From GCA-2687515 sp002687515 (GTDB lineage: Bacteria; Pseudomonadota; Alphaproteobacteria; Rhodospirillales; UBA2165): a stretch of 64,000 bases of DNA. The notes under the pieces are model-generated. The model worked only from the letters and a program-made list of their open reading frames with translations. It was not told the origin of the DNA and searched no databases. The stretch spans positions 8,415-72,414 of the forward strand of contig JASLNU010000073.1 in assembly GCA_030745835.1 (NCBI GenBank). Reading direction: 5' to 3'. This document shows, one piece after another, positions 32,398-41,176 of this stretch. Position 1 is the first letter of the stretch, and each line of letters starts with the position of its first letter. Made by a program: the position numbers and the translations under genes.

Positions 32398-34722
32398 ATG
32401 GGAATGATGCCATCACCATTTGGAACCCAGCTTCCCTACGAAGAAAAGGAATTGAAGGTTGTCGGCACCAACCCGACCGAGCGCCCCGACGCCGCCGACA
32501 AGGTCACCGGCCGGGCGCGCTATGCCGCCGACATCAACCTGCCTGGCCAGTTGATCGGAAAAGTGCTGAGGAGCCCGCACGCGCACGCCAATATCAAGTC
32601 CATCGACACATCGAAGGCGGAAAAGCTGGAGGGTGTCAAAGCCGTGGTCACTTGCGATGATTTTCCCGATATGCCGGTCCAGCACGCGTCCGGCGGCGAA
32701 ATCATGATCAATTTCCGCGATGTCACGCGCAACATGATGGCCCGCGAAAAGGCGCTTTATGACGGCCATCCGGTGGCCGCCGTGGCGGCGGTCAGCGAAT
32801 CCGTCGCCAAGGCGGCGTTGAAGCTGATCGAGGTCGATTACGAAATATTACCGCATGTCATCGAAGTGGTTGACGCCATGGCCGCGGAGGCGCCGCTCTT
32901 GAACGAAGAGCAATTCACCAAGGGCATCGAGCCGGCGCCCGACAAGCCTTCCAATATCGCCGCCCGCATGACCAGCAAGCTCGGCGACGTCGAGGCCGGT
33001 TTCAAACAGGCCGATCTGATTATCGAACGGGAATTCAACACCAAGGCCGCCCACCAGGGCTATATCGAACCCCATGCCAGCATCGCCAATTACACCGAAG
33101 GCGGCGATGCCGAGGTGTGGACCAGCACCCAGGGCCACTTCATGATCCGCGCCCAGGCGGCCAAGGTTCTGGGCATGGATATATCGCGCATCAAGGTGAC
33201 GCCGGCGGAAATCGGCGGCGGCTTCGGCGGCAAGAACCTGATTTATCTGGAGCCCCTGGCCATCCAGCTATCGAAGAAATCGCAGCGCCCGGTCAAGATG
33301 GCGATGACCCGGGACGAAGTGTTCCGCGCCTCCGGCCCGACTTCGGGCACCAATATCAAGATCAAGATCGGTGTCACCAAGGACGGCCGCATGACCGCCG
33401 CCGAGGCCGAGCTCAACTATCAGGCCGGCTGTTTCCCGGGCTCGTCCCTGCCCTTGTGCACGCCCACCGCCTTCACCCGCTACGATCTGGAGAACGTCCT
33501 GGTGATCGGCCACGATGTGGTCTGCAACCGGCCCCGGGTGGCGGCCTACCGCGCGCCGGGCGCGCCGATGATCGCCTTCGGCGTCGAAACGGTGATCGAC
33601 GAACTGGCCGAAGAGTTGAACATCGATCCCATCGAGCTTCGCCTGATGAACGCCGCCAAGGAAGGCACCCAGACCCATTTCGGGCCCAAGCTAGGCCCGA
33701 TCGGCTATATCGAGACCCTGGAGCGGGCCCGCCAGCACCCGCACATGAAAGAGCCCCTCGGCCCGGGCCAGGGGCGCGGCATCGCCACCGCCTTTTGGAA
33801 CACGCTCGGCATGGAAACCTCGGCCACCCTCAATATCAATCAGGATGGCACCGCCTCGCTGGTCTTCGGCACCGTCGACGTGACCGGCGGCATGCGCGCC
33901 GCCTATTCACAGATGGTCGCCGAGGAATTGGGTATCCCGTTCGAAAAAGTGCGCGCCGTGCAAAGCGATACCGCTGCGCTGGGCTTCAACTTCCCGACCG
34001 TCGGCAGCCGCGGCACCGCCGCCGGCGGCATGGCGGCGGTCAAGGCCAGCCGCGATGCCATTGCCCGCATGTGCGAAGTCGCCGCCCGCATCTGGGAGGT
34101 CGAAGCCGATCAGGTGCTATGGGAAGACGGCCATGCGCGCCCCGCAAGCGCCAATGTCGGCGATTTCGAACCACTGTCGGTGGCCGAAATTGCCGCCAAG
34201 GCGGGCTTTTTGGGCGGCACCATCGCCGGCCATGCGGAGATTAACGTCACCGGCGGCGGCCCTGGTTTCTCAACCCATATCGTCGATGTCGAGGTCGACC
34301 GGGAAACCGGCTTGGTGAAAGTGCTGCGCTATACCATCATCCAGGACGCCGGCAAGGCGGTATTCCCCGATTACGTCAAGGCCCAGTTCCACGGCGCCGC
34401 CGTGCAGGGCATCGGCATGGCCTTGAACGAGGAATATATCTACGACGAAAACGGCGTCATGGAGAACCCCGGCTTCCTCGATTACCGGGTGCCGGTGGCT
34501 TCCGACGTGCCGCATATCGAGACCGAGATTGTCGAGGTGCCGAACCCCAACCACCCCTATGGCGTCCGCGGTGTCGGCGAGGTGTCGATCATCCCGCCGC
34601 TGGCGGTGATCGCCAATGCCATTTATGACGCCGTCGGCGTGCGCCTCCGCGATCATCCGATGTCGCCGCCCAAGGTCTTGAAGGCCCTCGACGACGCGGC
34701 GCCGAGAGAGGCGGCGGAATAA
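32398..34722 (+). CDS. Molybdenum hydroxylase, large catalytic subunit
   Basis: A 774-residue subunit binding the Mo-pterin cytosine dinucleotide cofactor. Shown by PTERPDAADKVTGRARYAAD near the start (split: RPDAADKVTGRARYAAD), GGGFGGKN, PRVAAYRAPGAP and the base-catalyst Glu in RGVGEVSIIPP (E728). The AYRAPG loop lacks the Cys of the AYxCSFR loop of CO dehydrogenase, so it is not a CO oxidiser; it hydroxylates an N-heterocycle, aldehyde or similar. The substrate is unknown. It sits between a selenoprotein/MetE-like pair and an amino-acid-type importer, which suggests a small polar catabolic substrate. Confidence 0.93.
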   Translation: MGMMPSPFGTQLPYEEKELKVVGTNPTERPDAADKVTGRARYAADINLPGQLIGKVLRSPHAHANIKSIDTSKAEKLEGVKAVVTCDDFPDMPVQHASGGEIMINFRDVTRNMMAREKALYDGHPVAAVAAVSESVAKAALKLIEVDYEILPHVIEVVDAMAAEAPLLNEEQFTKGIEPAPDKPSNIAARMTSKLGDVEAGFKQADLIIEREFNTKAAHQGYIEPHASIANYTEGGDAEVWTSTQGHFMIRAQAAKVLGMDISRIKVTPAEIGGGFGGKNLIYLEPLAIQLSKKSQRPVKMAMTRDEVFRASGPTSGTNIKIKIGVTKDGRMTAAEAELNYQAGCFPGSSLPLCTPTAFTRYDLENVLVIGHDVVCNRPRVAAYRAPGAPMIAFGVETVIDELAEELNIDPIELRLMNAAKEGTQTHFGPKLGPIGYIETLERARQHPHMKEPLGPGQGRGIATAFWNTLGMETSATLNINQDGTASLVFGTVDVTGGMRAAYSQMVAEELGIPFEKVRAVQSDTAALGFNFPTVGSRGTAAGGMAAVKASRDAIARMCEVAARIWEVEADQVLWEDGHARPASANVGDFEPLSVAEIAAKAGFLGGTIAGHAEINVTGGGPGFSTHIVDVEVDRETGLVKVLRYTIIQDAGKAVFPDYVKAQFHGAAVQGIGMALNEEYIYDENGVMENPGFLDYRVPVASDVPHIETEIVEVPNPNHPYGVRGVGEVSIIPPLAVIANAIYDAVGVRLRDHPMSPPKVLKALDDAAPREAAE

Positions 34723-34731
34723 TAGGACACA

Positions 34732-34786
34732 GCCCGGCTGGGGATGGCCGGGCCCGGCCAGCCGGGCGTGAGGCAAGCTCGGACAT
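34732..34786 (-). repeat. Covarying GC-rich palindrome (REP-like), reference copy
   Basis: On the minus strand: TTGCCTCACGCCCGGCTGG..., i.e. flank TTGCCTCAC, arm GCCCGGCTGGCC, loop, arm GGCCATCCCCAGCCGGGC. Three to five bases of the arm vary between copies (GCT/AGC here, CGT/ACG at 15039 and 16592, CGC/GCG at 13477, TGT/ACA at 60807), always with compensating changes on the other arm. Confidence 0.8.
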
Positions 34787-34980
34787 ACCGTGTGCGTTCG
34801 CCGTTGCGGGCGCTGATTATTTTCTGCTTGATCACGAATTTGCGAGAAGGGTACATTAGCGGTCTGTTACCGGCGGCCGCGCCGTTCTGATCAGGCAATC
34901 CAATTCGAGTTGCCAAAGACGGCGGATATAACGACGGCCGGCGCATAGCGGAATTGTATTTTCACTGGGAGGATTTTCAA
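34787..34980. other. Upstream region of the ABC importer operon
   Basis: About 190 bases without a gene. The ribosome site GGGAGGA at 34966-34972 precedes the binding-protein start. No clear promoter was identified. Confidence 0.4.
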
Positions 34981-36246
34981 ATGTTGACCAGACGCAGATT
35001 AGGACTTCGTTTCGCCGCCGCCGCGGCTATCTCGGCGGTAGCCCTGCTCATGTCGCCGCAAATGGCGGCCGCGCAGAAAAAACCCATCAAGATCGGTTTC
35101 TCCATGACCCTCACCGGCGGCTTGGCCGGCGCCGGCAAGGCGGCCCTGATCGCCATGAACATCTGGAGAGATGACATCAACAAAAAGGGCGGCCTGTTGG
35201 GGCGCAAGGTGGAATTGGTCCATTACGATGACTCTACCTCGCCGGCCAAGGTGCCCGGCATCTACACCAAATTGATCAATGTCGATAAGGTCGATCTGGT
35301 GGTGTCCAGCTACGGCACCAACCTGATCGCGCCGGCGATGCCTGTCGTCATGCGCAAGAAGATGGTGTTCCTGGCCTTGTTCGGCTTGGCCGTGAACGAC
35401 CGCTTCAAATACAAGAACTATTTCCAGATCATGCCCGCCGGCCCGGTGCCGAAGGTCGACTGGGCGCGCGGCTTCTTCAAGATCGCCTTGGCGCAAAATC
35501 CGGCGCCCAAGAGTATCGCGCTTCTCGCCGCTGATTCCGAGTTTGCCCGCAACGCGGTTTCCGGTGCCCGGCATCTGGCCAAGGAAGCCGGCATGAAGAT
35601 CGTTTACGACAAGACCTATAAGCCGGGCACCCCCGACTTCACGCCGATCATGCGCGCCATCCAGGCGGCCAAGCCCGACATCGTCTATGTCGGCTCCTAT
35701 CCGCCGGGTTCCGCCGGCATGGTGAAAGCGGCCAACGAACTGAGCCTGAAAACCAAAATGTTCGGCGGCGGCATGGTTGGGCTGCAATATGCGTCCTTGC
35801 AGAAGAACCTCGGCCCGATGCTCAACGGTATCGTCAACTATGATTTCTGGGTGCCGGCCAAGACCTTGAACTTCCCCGGCGTCAACGAATTCCTGGCGAA
35901 GTATCAGAAGCATGTGAAGGATACCAAAGCCGGTGTCGATCCGTTGGGCCACTACCTGCCGCCCTACGCCTATGCCTATCTTCAGGTTCTGGGCGACGCG
36001 GTCACCGCGGTCGGCGAGATCGACCACGCCAAGCTGGGCGCCTATATCCGCAAGACCACATTCAACACCGTGGTCGGCCCGGTGAAATTCGGCTCGAACG
36101 GCGAATGGGCGAAAACGAGGACCCTGCAAGTGCAGTTCCGGGGCATCAAGGGCAACGATCTCGGCCAATTCGAAAAAGAAGGCAGCCGTGTCGTTCTCTA
36201 TCCGGAATCGGTGAAATCGGGTAACGTCGTTTATCCCTACAAATAA
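34981..36246 (+). CDS. ABC importer substrate-binding protein (branched-chain amino acid type)
   Basis: A 421-residue periplasmic binding protein of the type I fold (Peripla_BP_6). The signal peptide (MLTRRRLGLRFAAAAA, cleavage after AAA-QKK) is followed by IKIGFSMTLTGGLAGAG, the usual start of LivJ-like proteins, and by LLGRKVELVHYDDSTSP. First gene of a complete five-gene HAAT importer. Ligands of this group include amino acids, urea, short amides and aromatic acids, so the ligand cannot be predicted. Confidence 0.93.
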   Translation: MLTRRRLGLRFAAAAAISAVALLMSPQMAAAQKKPIKIGFSMTLTGGLAGAGKAALIAMNIWRDDINKKGGLLGRKVELVHYDDSTSPAKVPGIYTKLINVDKVDLVVSSYGTNLIAPAMPVVMRKKMVFLALFGLAVNDRFKYKNYFQIMPAGPVPKVDWARGFFKIALAQNPAPKSIALLAADSEFARNAVSGARHLAKEAGMKIVYDKTYKPGTPDFTPIMRAIQAAKPDIVYVGSYPPGSAGMVKAANELSLKTKMFGGGMVGLQYASLQKNLGPMLNGIVNYDFWVPAKTLNFPGVNEFLAKYQKHVKDTKAGVDPLGHYLPPYAYAYLQVLGDAVTAVGEIDHAKLGAYIRKTTFNTVVGPVKFGSNGEWAKTRTLQVQFRGIKGNDLGQFEKEGSRVVLYPESVKSGNVVYPYK

Positions 36247-36293
36247 ACCGATCTAACCGAAGTTAAGTACAAGCATTCGAGGCCGATACGGCA

Positions 36294-37163
36294 GTGACTG
36301 AACTATTTATTAATGCTGTCGTATCGGGCCTCTTGCTTGGCGGCTTCTATGCCGCCCTGGCGCTGGGCCTGTCGATCGCCTTCGGGCAGCTCGATATCGT
36401 CAATATCGCGCATCCGGCCTTTGTCATCTTCGGCTCCTACGTCACTTTTTTCATCAACGAACATTTCGGCCTCGACCCGATCCTGATCGGGGTGTTGTTC
36501 ACGCCGGTGTTTTTCATGATCGGCGTCATTCTCTACCGTATCTATTACGCCGCGTTCGAGCGCACCGGCCAGGAATCCCTGAGCGGCCTGGCCTTTTTCT
36601 TCGGCCTCATGTTCATCATCGAGGTCGTGCTGATCATGGTTTACGGCGTCGATTACCGCAACGTGCAAGCCGCCTATATCGGCGAATCCCTGAAATTCAG
36701 TATCTTCATCATTCCCTACCGCATGCTGACCGCCTTTATCGCTTCAACAATCATGACAGCGGGCGTTTATTTCTATATTTCGCGCACCTTCATGGGCCGC
36801 GCCATCCTGGCGGTATCGCAGGACCGGCTGGCCTTGCAGTTGATGGGCGCCAATCCGATCAACGTCAAACAGATCGCCATGGGGATCGCCATCGCCACCA
36901 CCATGCTGGCCGGCGCATTGCTGATCATGATCCAGCCGATCGAACCCTCCTTCGGGCGCATCTACATCGGCCAGGTTTTCGCCATCGTCGTCCTCGGCGG
37001 CATGGGCAGCATCGGCGGAACCTTTATCGCGGCACTGATAATCGGCGTCGCCGAAAGCCTGGTGCAAACCTTCGCCGGACCGGCCTGGTCGCCGGCCGTA
37101 TCTTTCGGCATTTTATTGGTAATGCTGGCGCTCCGCCCGCAAGGCCTGTTCGGGCGGCTTTGA
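36294..37163 (+). CDS. ABC importer permease, LivH type
   Basis: A 289-residue inner-membrane permease with about eight helices and the LivH hallmark FAIVVLGGMGSIGGTFIAALIIG near the C-terminus (split: VVLGGMGSIGGTF). The start is GTG at 36294. It pairs with the LivM-like permease two bases downstream. Confidence 0.93.
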   Translation: MTELFINAVVSGLLLGGFYAALALGLSIAFGQLDIVNIAHPAFVIFGSYVTFFINEHFGLDPILIGVLFTPVFFMIGVILYRIYYAAFERTGQESLSGLAFFFGLMFIIEVVLIMVYGVDYRNVQAAYIGESLKFSIFIIPYRMLTAFIASTIMTAGVYFYISRTFMGRAILAVSQDRLALQLMGANPINVKQIAMGIAIATTMLAGALLIMIQPIEPSFGRIYIGQVFAIVVLGGMGSIGGTFIAALIIGVAESLVQTFAGPAWSPAVSFGILLVMLALRPQGLFGRL

Positions 37164-37164
37164 G

Positions 37165-38115
37165 ATGATAATCAGCAGATTTTGGCTCTCGCTTATCGCC
37201 ATTTTCGTGATCGGCGTCCTGTTCACCCAGATTGCCGACAACGAATTTTATTTCTTTATCTCCTACGCCATCTTGCAGGCCCTGATCATGGCCATCGGCT
37301 GGAATATCCTGGGCGGGTTCACCGGTTATGTGAATTTCGGCAGCGCCGGGTTTTTCGGCATCGGCGCCTATACCACCGTGCTTTTGCACAAAATGATGGG
37401 TGACGTCCAGGTGGTGGTCGCGGTCATCGGCGCCGGCATCGTCGCCGGCCTGCTCGGCCTCGCCGTCGGCTATTTGACGCTCAGGCTCAAGGGCGTCTAT
37501 TTCGCCATCGCCACGCTGGCCATCGCCATCGTCCTCGAAACCGTTGCCGCCAACTGGGACTATGTCGGCGGCGCCACCGGTTATTACATTTTAGTACCGG
37601 AAAAGATCATTTTCTTCGACAGCTATATCGAATGGCTGTTCACGGTGATGCTGTTTCTGGCGCTGCTTGCCGTTGGCATCTCGCGCTATTTGAATTCGTC
37701 ACGCATGGGCCAGGGGCTGGCGGCCATCCGCGACGACGAATTGGCCGCCGAATGCGCCGGCGTGCCAACTCTCAGGCTGAAGCTCATCTCCACCACCATC
37801 ATGGGCGTTCTGATGGGGTTCGCCGGGGCGGCGTTCCCGTTTTTCGTGACCTTTGTCGAGCCGCTTTCGGCCTTCAACCTGCTGATCGCCGTCAACGCCA
37901 TCGCCATGCCGATGATCGGCGGCACGGCAAGCTGGTTCGGTCCCATCGTCGGCGCCCTGTTCCTAGGCAGCGCCCAGGAAATCATCACCGTCACCATATC
38001 TTCCGAGCTGAACCTGCTGGTGGTCGGCGTCCTGCTCGTCGGTTTCATCACCCTGGCGCCGCAGGGCATCGTCGGGCTCTATCAGGACTGGCGCAAAAAG
38101 AGGGATGCCAAATGA
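37165..38115 (+). CDS. ABC importer permease, LivM type
   Basis: A 316-residue permease with eight to ten helices; GYVNFGSAGFFGIGAY and RDDELAAECAG are typical LivM features (the latter the ATPase coupling loop). Its TGA overlaps the ATPase start (ATGA, 38112-38115). Confidence 0.93.
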   Translation: MIISRFWLSLIAIFVIGVLFTQIADNEFYFFISYAILQALIMAIGWNILGGFTGYVNFGSAGFFGIGAYTTVLLHKMMGDVQVVVAVIGAGIVAGLLGLAVGYLTLRLKGVYFAIATLAIAIVLETVAANWDYVGGATGYYILVPEKIIFFDSYIEWLFTVMLFLALLAVGISRYLNSSRMGQGLAAIRDDELAAECAGVPTLRLKLISTTIMGVLMGFAGAAFPFFVTFVEPLSAFNLLIAVNAIAMPMIGGTASWFGPIVGALFLGSAQEIITVTISSELNLLVVGVLLVGFITLAPQGIVGLYQDWRKKRDAK

Positions 38116-38837
38116 GCGAGCGCATCCTCGAGGTTACCGGCCTGACCAAGCGCTTCGGCGGCTTCGTGGCGCTGGATACGGTCAGCCTGCATCTGGACGA
38201 GGGCGAGCGCCTGGGGCTGATCGGTCCCAACGGGTCCGGCAAGACGACCATGATCAACTGCATTTCCGGCGCGCTTATCAACGACGAAGGCGCGGTCAAG
38301 TTCAAGGGCCGGGATATCACCGGGCTCAAGGCGCACAAGCGGGCGCAAATGGGCATCGCCCGTTCGTTCCAGGTGCCGAAACCCTTCGGCACCATGACCG
38401 TCCTCGAAAATCTGTGCATTCCGCTGGAATTTGCCGCCTGGGAGCGGACCGATCACCGCCATATCGAGGAACAGGCGATGGAAATCCTGGAACTGGTCGG
38501 CTTTGAGGACCGCGCCCATGAAAGCTCCGCCGGCCTCACCCAGATCGAAATGCGGAAATTGGAACTGGCGCGCGCCTTGGCCGCCAAGCCCTCACTCCTG
38601 TTATCCGACGAGGCGATGGCCGGGCTGTCCTCGTCGGAAGTCGACGAGATTCTGGAAATCCTGTTTAAATTGAACGAAGGCGGCGTCGCCGTCATTATGA
38701 TCGAGCACATCATGCGCGCCGTCATGCGTTATTCGGAACGGGTCATTGTCCTCGATGCCGGGCGGAAAATTGCCGAAGGCTCGCCCGACGAGGTCACATC
38801 CAATCCCGATGTGGAAAGGGCCTATCTTGGCGAATAG
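38112..38837 (+). CDS. ABC importer ATPase, LivG type
   Basis: A 241-residue ATPase: Walker A GPNGSGKTT (about 37-45), Walker B LLLSDEAMAGLS, and His switch MIEHIM. The signature helix reads AGLTQIEMRKLELARAL, so the canonical LSGGQ is degenerate, as in other LivG proteins. I chose ATG 38112, which overlaps the upstream stop; the frame is open far upstream but that part is antisense to nothing useful and lies over livM. Confidence 0.92.
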   Translation: MSERILEVTGLTKRFGGFVALDTVSLHLDEGERLGLIGPNGSGKTTMINCISGALINDEGAVKFKGRDITGLKAHKRAQMGIARSFQVPKPFGTMTVLENLCIPLEFAAWERTDHRHIEEQAMEILELVGFEDRAHESSAGLTQIEMRKLELARALAAKPSLLLSDEAMAGLSSSEVDEILEILFKLNEGGVAVIMIEHIMRAVMRYSERVIVLDAGRKIAEGSPDEVTSNPDVERAYLGE

Positions 38838-39558
38838 CTTATCCATCAAGGGCATCGAGGCGGGCTACGGATCGGTCCGCGTTCTGCATGACGTGTCGAT
38901 TTCCGTCCATGACGGCGAATCGGTGGTGCTTTTGGGTTCCAACGGCAACGGCAAATCAACCCTGATCAAATGCGTCACCGGCATCGTGCACCCGTCGGCG
39001 GGCGAAATCACGCTTGAGTCGGACGGTGTCAAGATCGACCTGGTGGGCAAGTCGCCGGAAGACATCGTCGGCCTCGGCATCGCCATGGTGCCCGAGGGGC
39101 GGCGCCTGTTCCCGGCCCTGACGGTCGAGGAAAACCTGCTTCTCGGCGCCTTCCGCAAGGACGCCCGCGCCAAGATCGACGAAAATCTGGAATTCGTGTT
39201 CGGGACCTTCCCGCGCCTCAAGGAACGGCGCGGCCAGTCGGCGGGCAGCCTGTCCGGCGGCGAGCAGCAGATGGTGGCCGTCGCCCGCGCCCTCATGTCG
39301 GACCCGAAAATACTTTTGATCGACGAGCCGTCAGTCGGCCTCGCCCCGATCCTGGTCAGCCAGATGATCGCCAAGATCAAGGAATTGAAGGAGCGAAAGA
39401 ACCTGACCATCTTGATGGCCGAACAGAACTTCAACCAGGCCATCAAGATCGCCGACCGGGGCTATGTCATCGTCCATGGCGAGATCGCCTTCGAGGGCGC
39501 CACCGCCGAAGATCTCAGCAACAACGAGATGATCAAGGAATACTATCTCGGCGCTTAA
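38827..39558 (+). CDS. ABC importer ATPase, LivF type
   Basis: A 243-residue ATPase with Walker A GSNGNGKST, signature LSGGEQQM, Walker B ILLIDEPSVGLAP and EGRRLFPALTVEENL, all standard for LivF. The start is TTG at 38827 (LANSLSIKG), supported by GGAAAGG at 38814-38820 and an 11-base overlap with the previous gene. Last gene of the importer. Confidence 0.92.
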   Translation: MANSLSIKGIEAGYGSVRVLHDVSISVHDGESVVLLGSNGNGKSTLIKCVTGIVHPSAGEITLESDGVKIDLVGKSPEDIVGLGIAMVPEGRRLFPALTVEENLLLGAFRKDARAKIDENLEFVFGTFPRLKERRGQSAGSLSGGEQQMVAVARALMSDPKILLIDEPSVGLAPILVSQMIAKIKELKERKNLTILMAEQNFNQAIKIADRGYVIVHGEIAFEGATAEDLSNNEMIKEYYLGA

Positions 39559-39565
39559 ACAATGA

Positions 39566-39571
39566 TATAAT
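39566..39571 (+). promoter_or_regulatory. Possible -10 box after the importer operon
   Basis: TATAAT, 40 bases before the small gene at 39611. No consensus -35, so weak. Confidence 0.3.
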
Positions 39572-39610
39572 GCCCTCTGGAATGCCCTGGGACACGTGCA
39601 GGAGGCCGCC

Positions 39611-39883
39611 TTGCCGACACAGTTGGAAATCTTAAAGAAAAGCCGCGACCGGGTCTTGGCCAAGCGCGGACCCGACGATCCGTTCGTAAAGTCGCTGCAG
39701 GAAAAAATCGCCGCCGCCGAGAAATCCGAGGGGGAAGTGACGGTCACCCCCAATGCCGATCTGCCGCCGGCCGAAAAGGCCGACATCGCCAGTGCCGGCA
39801 AGGCGCAGACCGCGCCCAAGGCAGGCAAGCAGACCAACACCCAGTTCCGGGTGAAAACCCAGGGCGCCGCCCGCTCGCGCTGA
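39611..39883 (+). CDS. Small charged protein of unknown function
   Basis: A 90-residue soluble protein: an amphipathic charged first half (MPTQLEILKKSRDRVLAKRG), then a low-complexity Ala/Lys/Pro tail. Family not recognised. The start TTG at 39611 is favoured because AGGAGG lies at 39599-39604; a GTG at 39596 lies before that site. It is bounded by livF and a MITE. Confidence 0.5.
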   Translation: MPTQLEILKKSRDRVLAKRGPDDPFVKSLQEKIAAAEKSEGEVTVTPNADLPPAEKADIASAGKAQTAPKAGKQTNTQFRVKTQGAARSR

Positions 39884-39918
39884 TCCGGCGGGTATTGACG
39901 CCGCGCGCCGGCGCCCTA

Positions 39919-40183
39919 GTGGCCTGTATCATCTAATTTGCATCCCTACGACGGTGTTGCAAGGTTTCCGGCGAGGAGCGCGCCGCGCCGTGGTGCCAAT
40001 CCACCACAAGTGGTGCGCGACGACGACCGGGAGCCTTGCAACGCCGCCCTCTGGGTCGCTTTTCCCGTCCCCCCGGGGCGTCGGAAGAGCTTGCCGATGG
40101 GCACCGCATCGCCGGCGCCCTTCCTCCTACCGGGGAAACGGGAAAAGCGATCGTAGGGGTACAAATTAGATGATACAGACCAC
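39919..40183. mobile_element. MITE, copy B (265 bp, TA-flanked)
   Basis: Nearly identical to 19357-19620 along its whole length; terminal repeats gtggcctgtatcatctaatt and aattagatgatacagaccac pair almost perfectly. TA on both sides (39917-39918, 40184-40185). It lies exactly where base composition drops and a foreign-looking gene group begins. Confidence 0.9.
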
Positions 40184-40281
40184 TAGTCCCGCCGACAGCC
40201 GCCAAAACCCGCCAATTTACGAGAAGCTCAACGAACTGTTCCGGGAGTTTGGGAGCGACCACGGGGCCGGGGAGTAATCAG

Positions 40282-41067
40282 ATGGAATTCGAAGATATTC
40301 TCTATGAGAAAACAGATGGCGTTGCAAAAATATCGATAAATCGCCCCAAGGTATATAACGCGTTTCGAATAAAGACACTTGCTGAGATATCAGATGCACT
40401 AATCGATGCCGATGAAAACTATCCAAGGATCGGCGTAGTTGTCATTACCGGGGTTGGCGACAAAGGCTTTTGCACAGGCGGCGATGCCGGAGAAAAGGGC
40501 GCCGCGCATGTTTACCCAAGAGGCATGATCATGATGCACGCCCGCGCCATCGATCTCATCAGGAAGATACCGCAGCCGGTAATTGCCGCGGTCAACGGTT
40601 ATGCGCTGGGTGGCGGGCACGTATTACAGACAGTTTGTGACCTCACCATCGCATCCGAAACCGCGCAGTTCGGTCAAACCGGCCCGCGTTCGGGCAGCTT
40701 CGATGCGGGATACGGCGCCGGTTACCTGGCCAGGCTGGTTGGCGAGAAGAAGGCCAGAGAGATATGGTACCTCTGCCAAATGTACTCGGCTGAGGAGGCA
40801 TTGGGGATGGGACTGGTGAACAAGGTCGTTCCCGCGGACCAGCTCGAGGAAGAGGTGGCTGCCTGGTGCAAAGCCATCCTGGAGAAGAGCCCGACGGCGA
40901 TAAGGTGCCTCAAGGCGAGCTTCAATGCACAAGCCGCGAGCAGCATGGGGAATGCCCTGATCGGCGACGAGATGACCTGGGAGTTCTGGAACAGCGAGGA
41001 GGCATTCGAGGGGCGCGACGCCTTTGATCGACGTCGAACCGCCGATTTCTCAAGATTTAGAGAATGA
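40282..41067 (+). CDS. BadI/MenB-like crotonase (ring-cleaving acyl-CoA hydrolase type)
   Basis: A 261-residue crotonase-fold enzyme closest, by my reading, to 2-ketocyclohexanecarboxyl-CoA hydrolase (BadI) and dihydroxynaphthoyl-CoA synthase (MenB): FEDILYE start, oxyanion-hole segments KGFCTGGDAG (62-71) and NGYALGGGHVL, then FGQTGPRSGSFDAGYGAGYLAR with the MenB/BadI Gly-Ser-x-Asp. The ATG at 40282 follows GGGGAG. First gene of the A+T-richer group; it would cleave or form a C-C bond next to a CoA thioester. Exact substrate unknown. Confidence 0.82.
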   Translation: MEFEDILYEKTDGVAKISINRPKVYNAFRIKTLAEISDALIDADENYPRIGVVVITGVGDKGFCTGGDAGEKGAAHVYPRGMIMMHARAIDLIRKIPQPVIAAVNGYALGGGHVLQTVCDLTIASETAQFGQTGPRSGSFDAGYGAGYLARLVGEKKAREIWYLCQMYSAEEALGMGLVNKVVPADQLEEEVAAWCKAILEKSPTAIRCLKASFNAQAASSMGNALIGDEMTWEFWNSEEAFEGRDAFDRRRTADFSRFRE

Positions 41068-41176
41068 AATATCCGCGACGCTTACCGGTCGATCGTGGGC
41101 CGGCGAATGGCTGCCGCGCAACTCCTCGGGGCGGGCCGGGTCGTCAACGGCAGAAGACGATATGGGGGTGGCTTCC

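Noticed and set aside
32398..34722. Aerobic CO dehydrogenase large subunit
   Set aside because: The active-site loop reads AYRAPG, without the Cys-containing AYxCSFR of CoxL.
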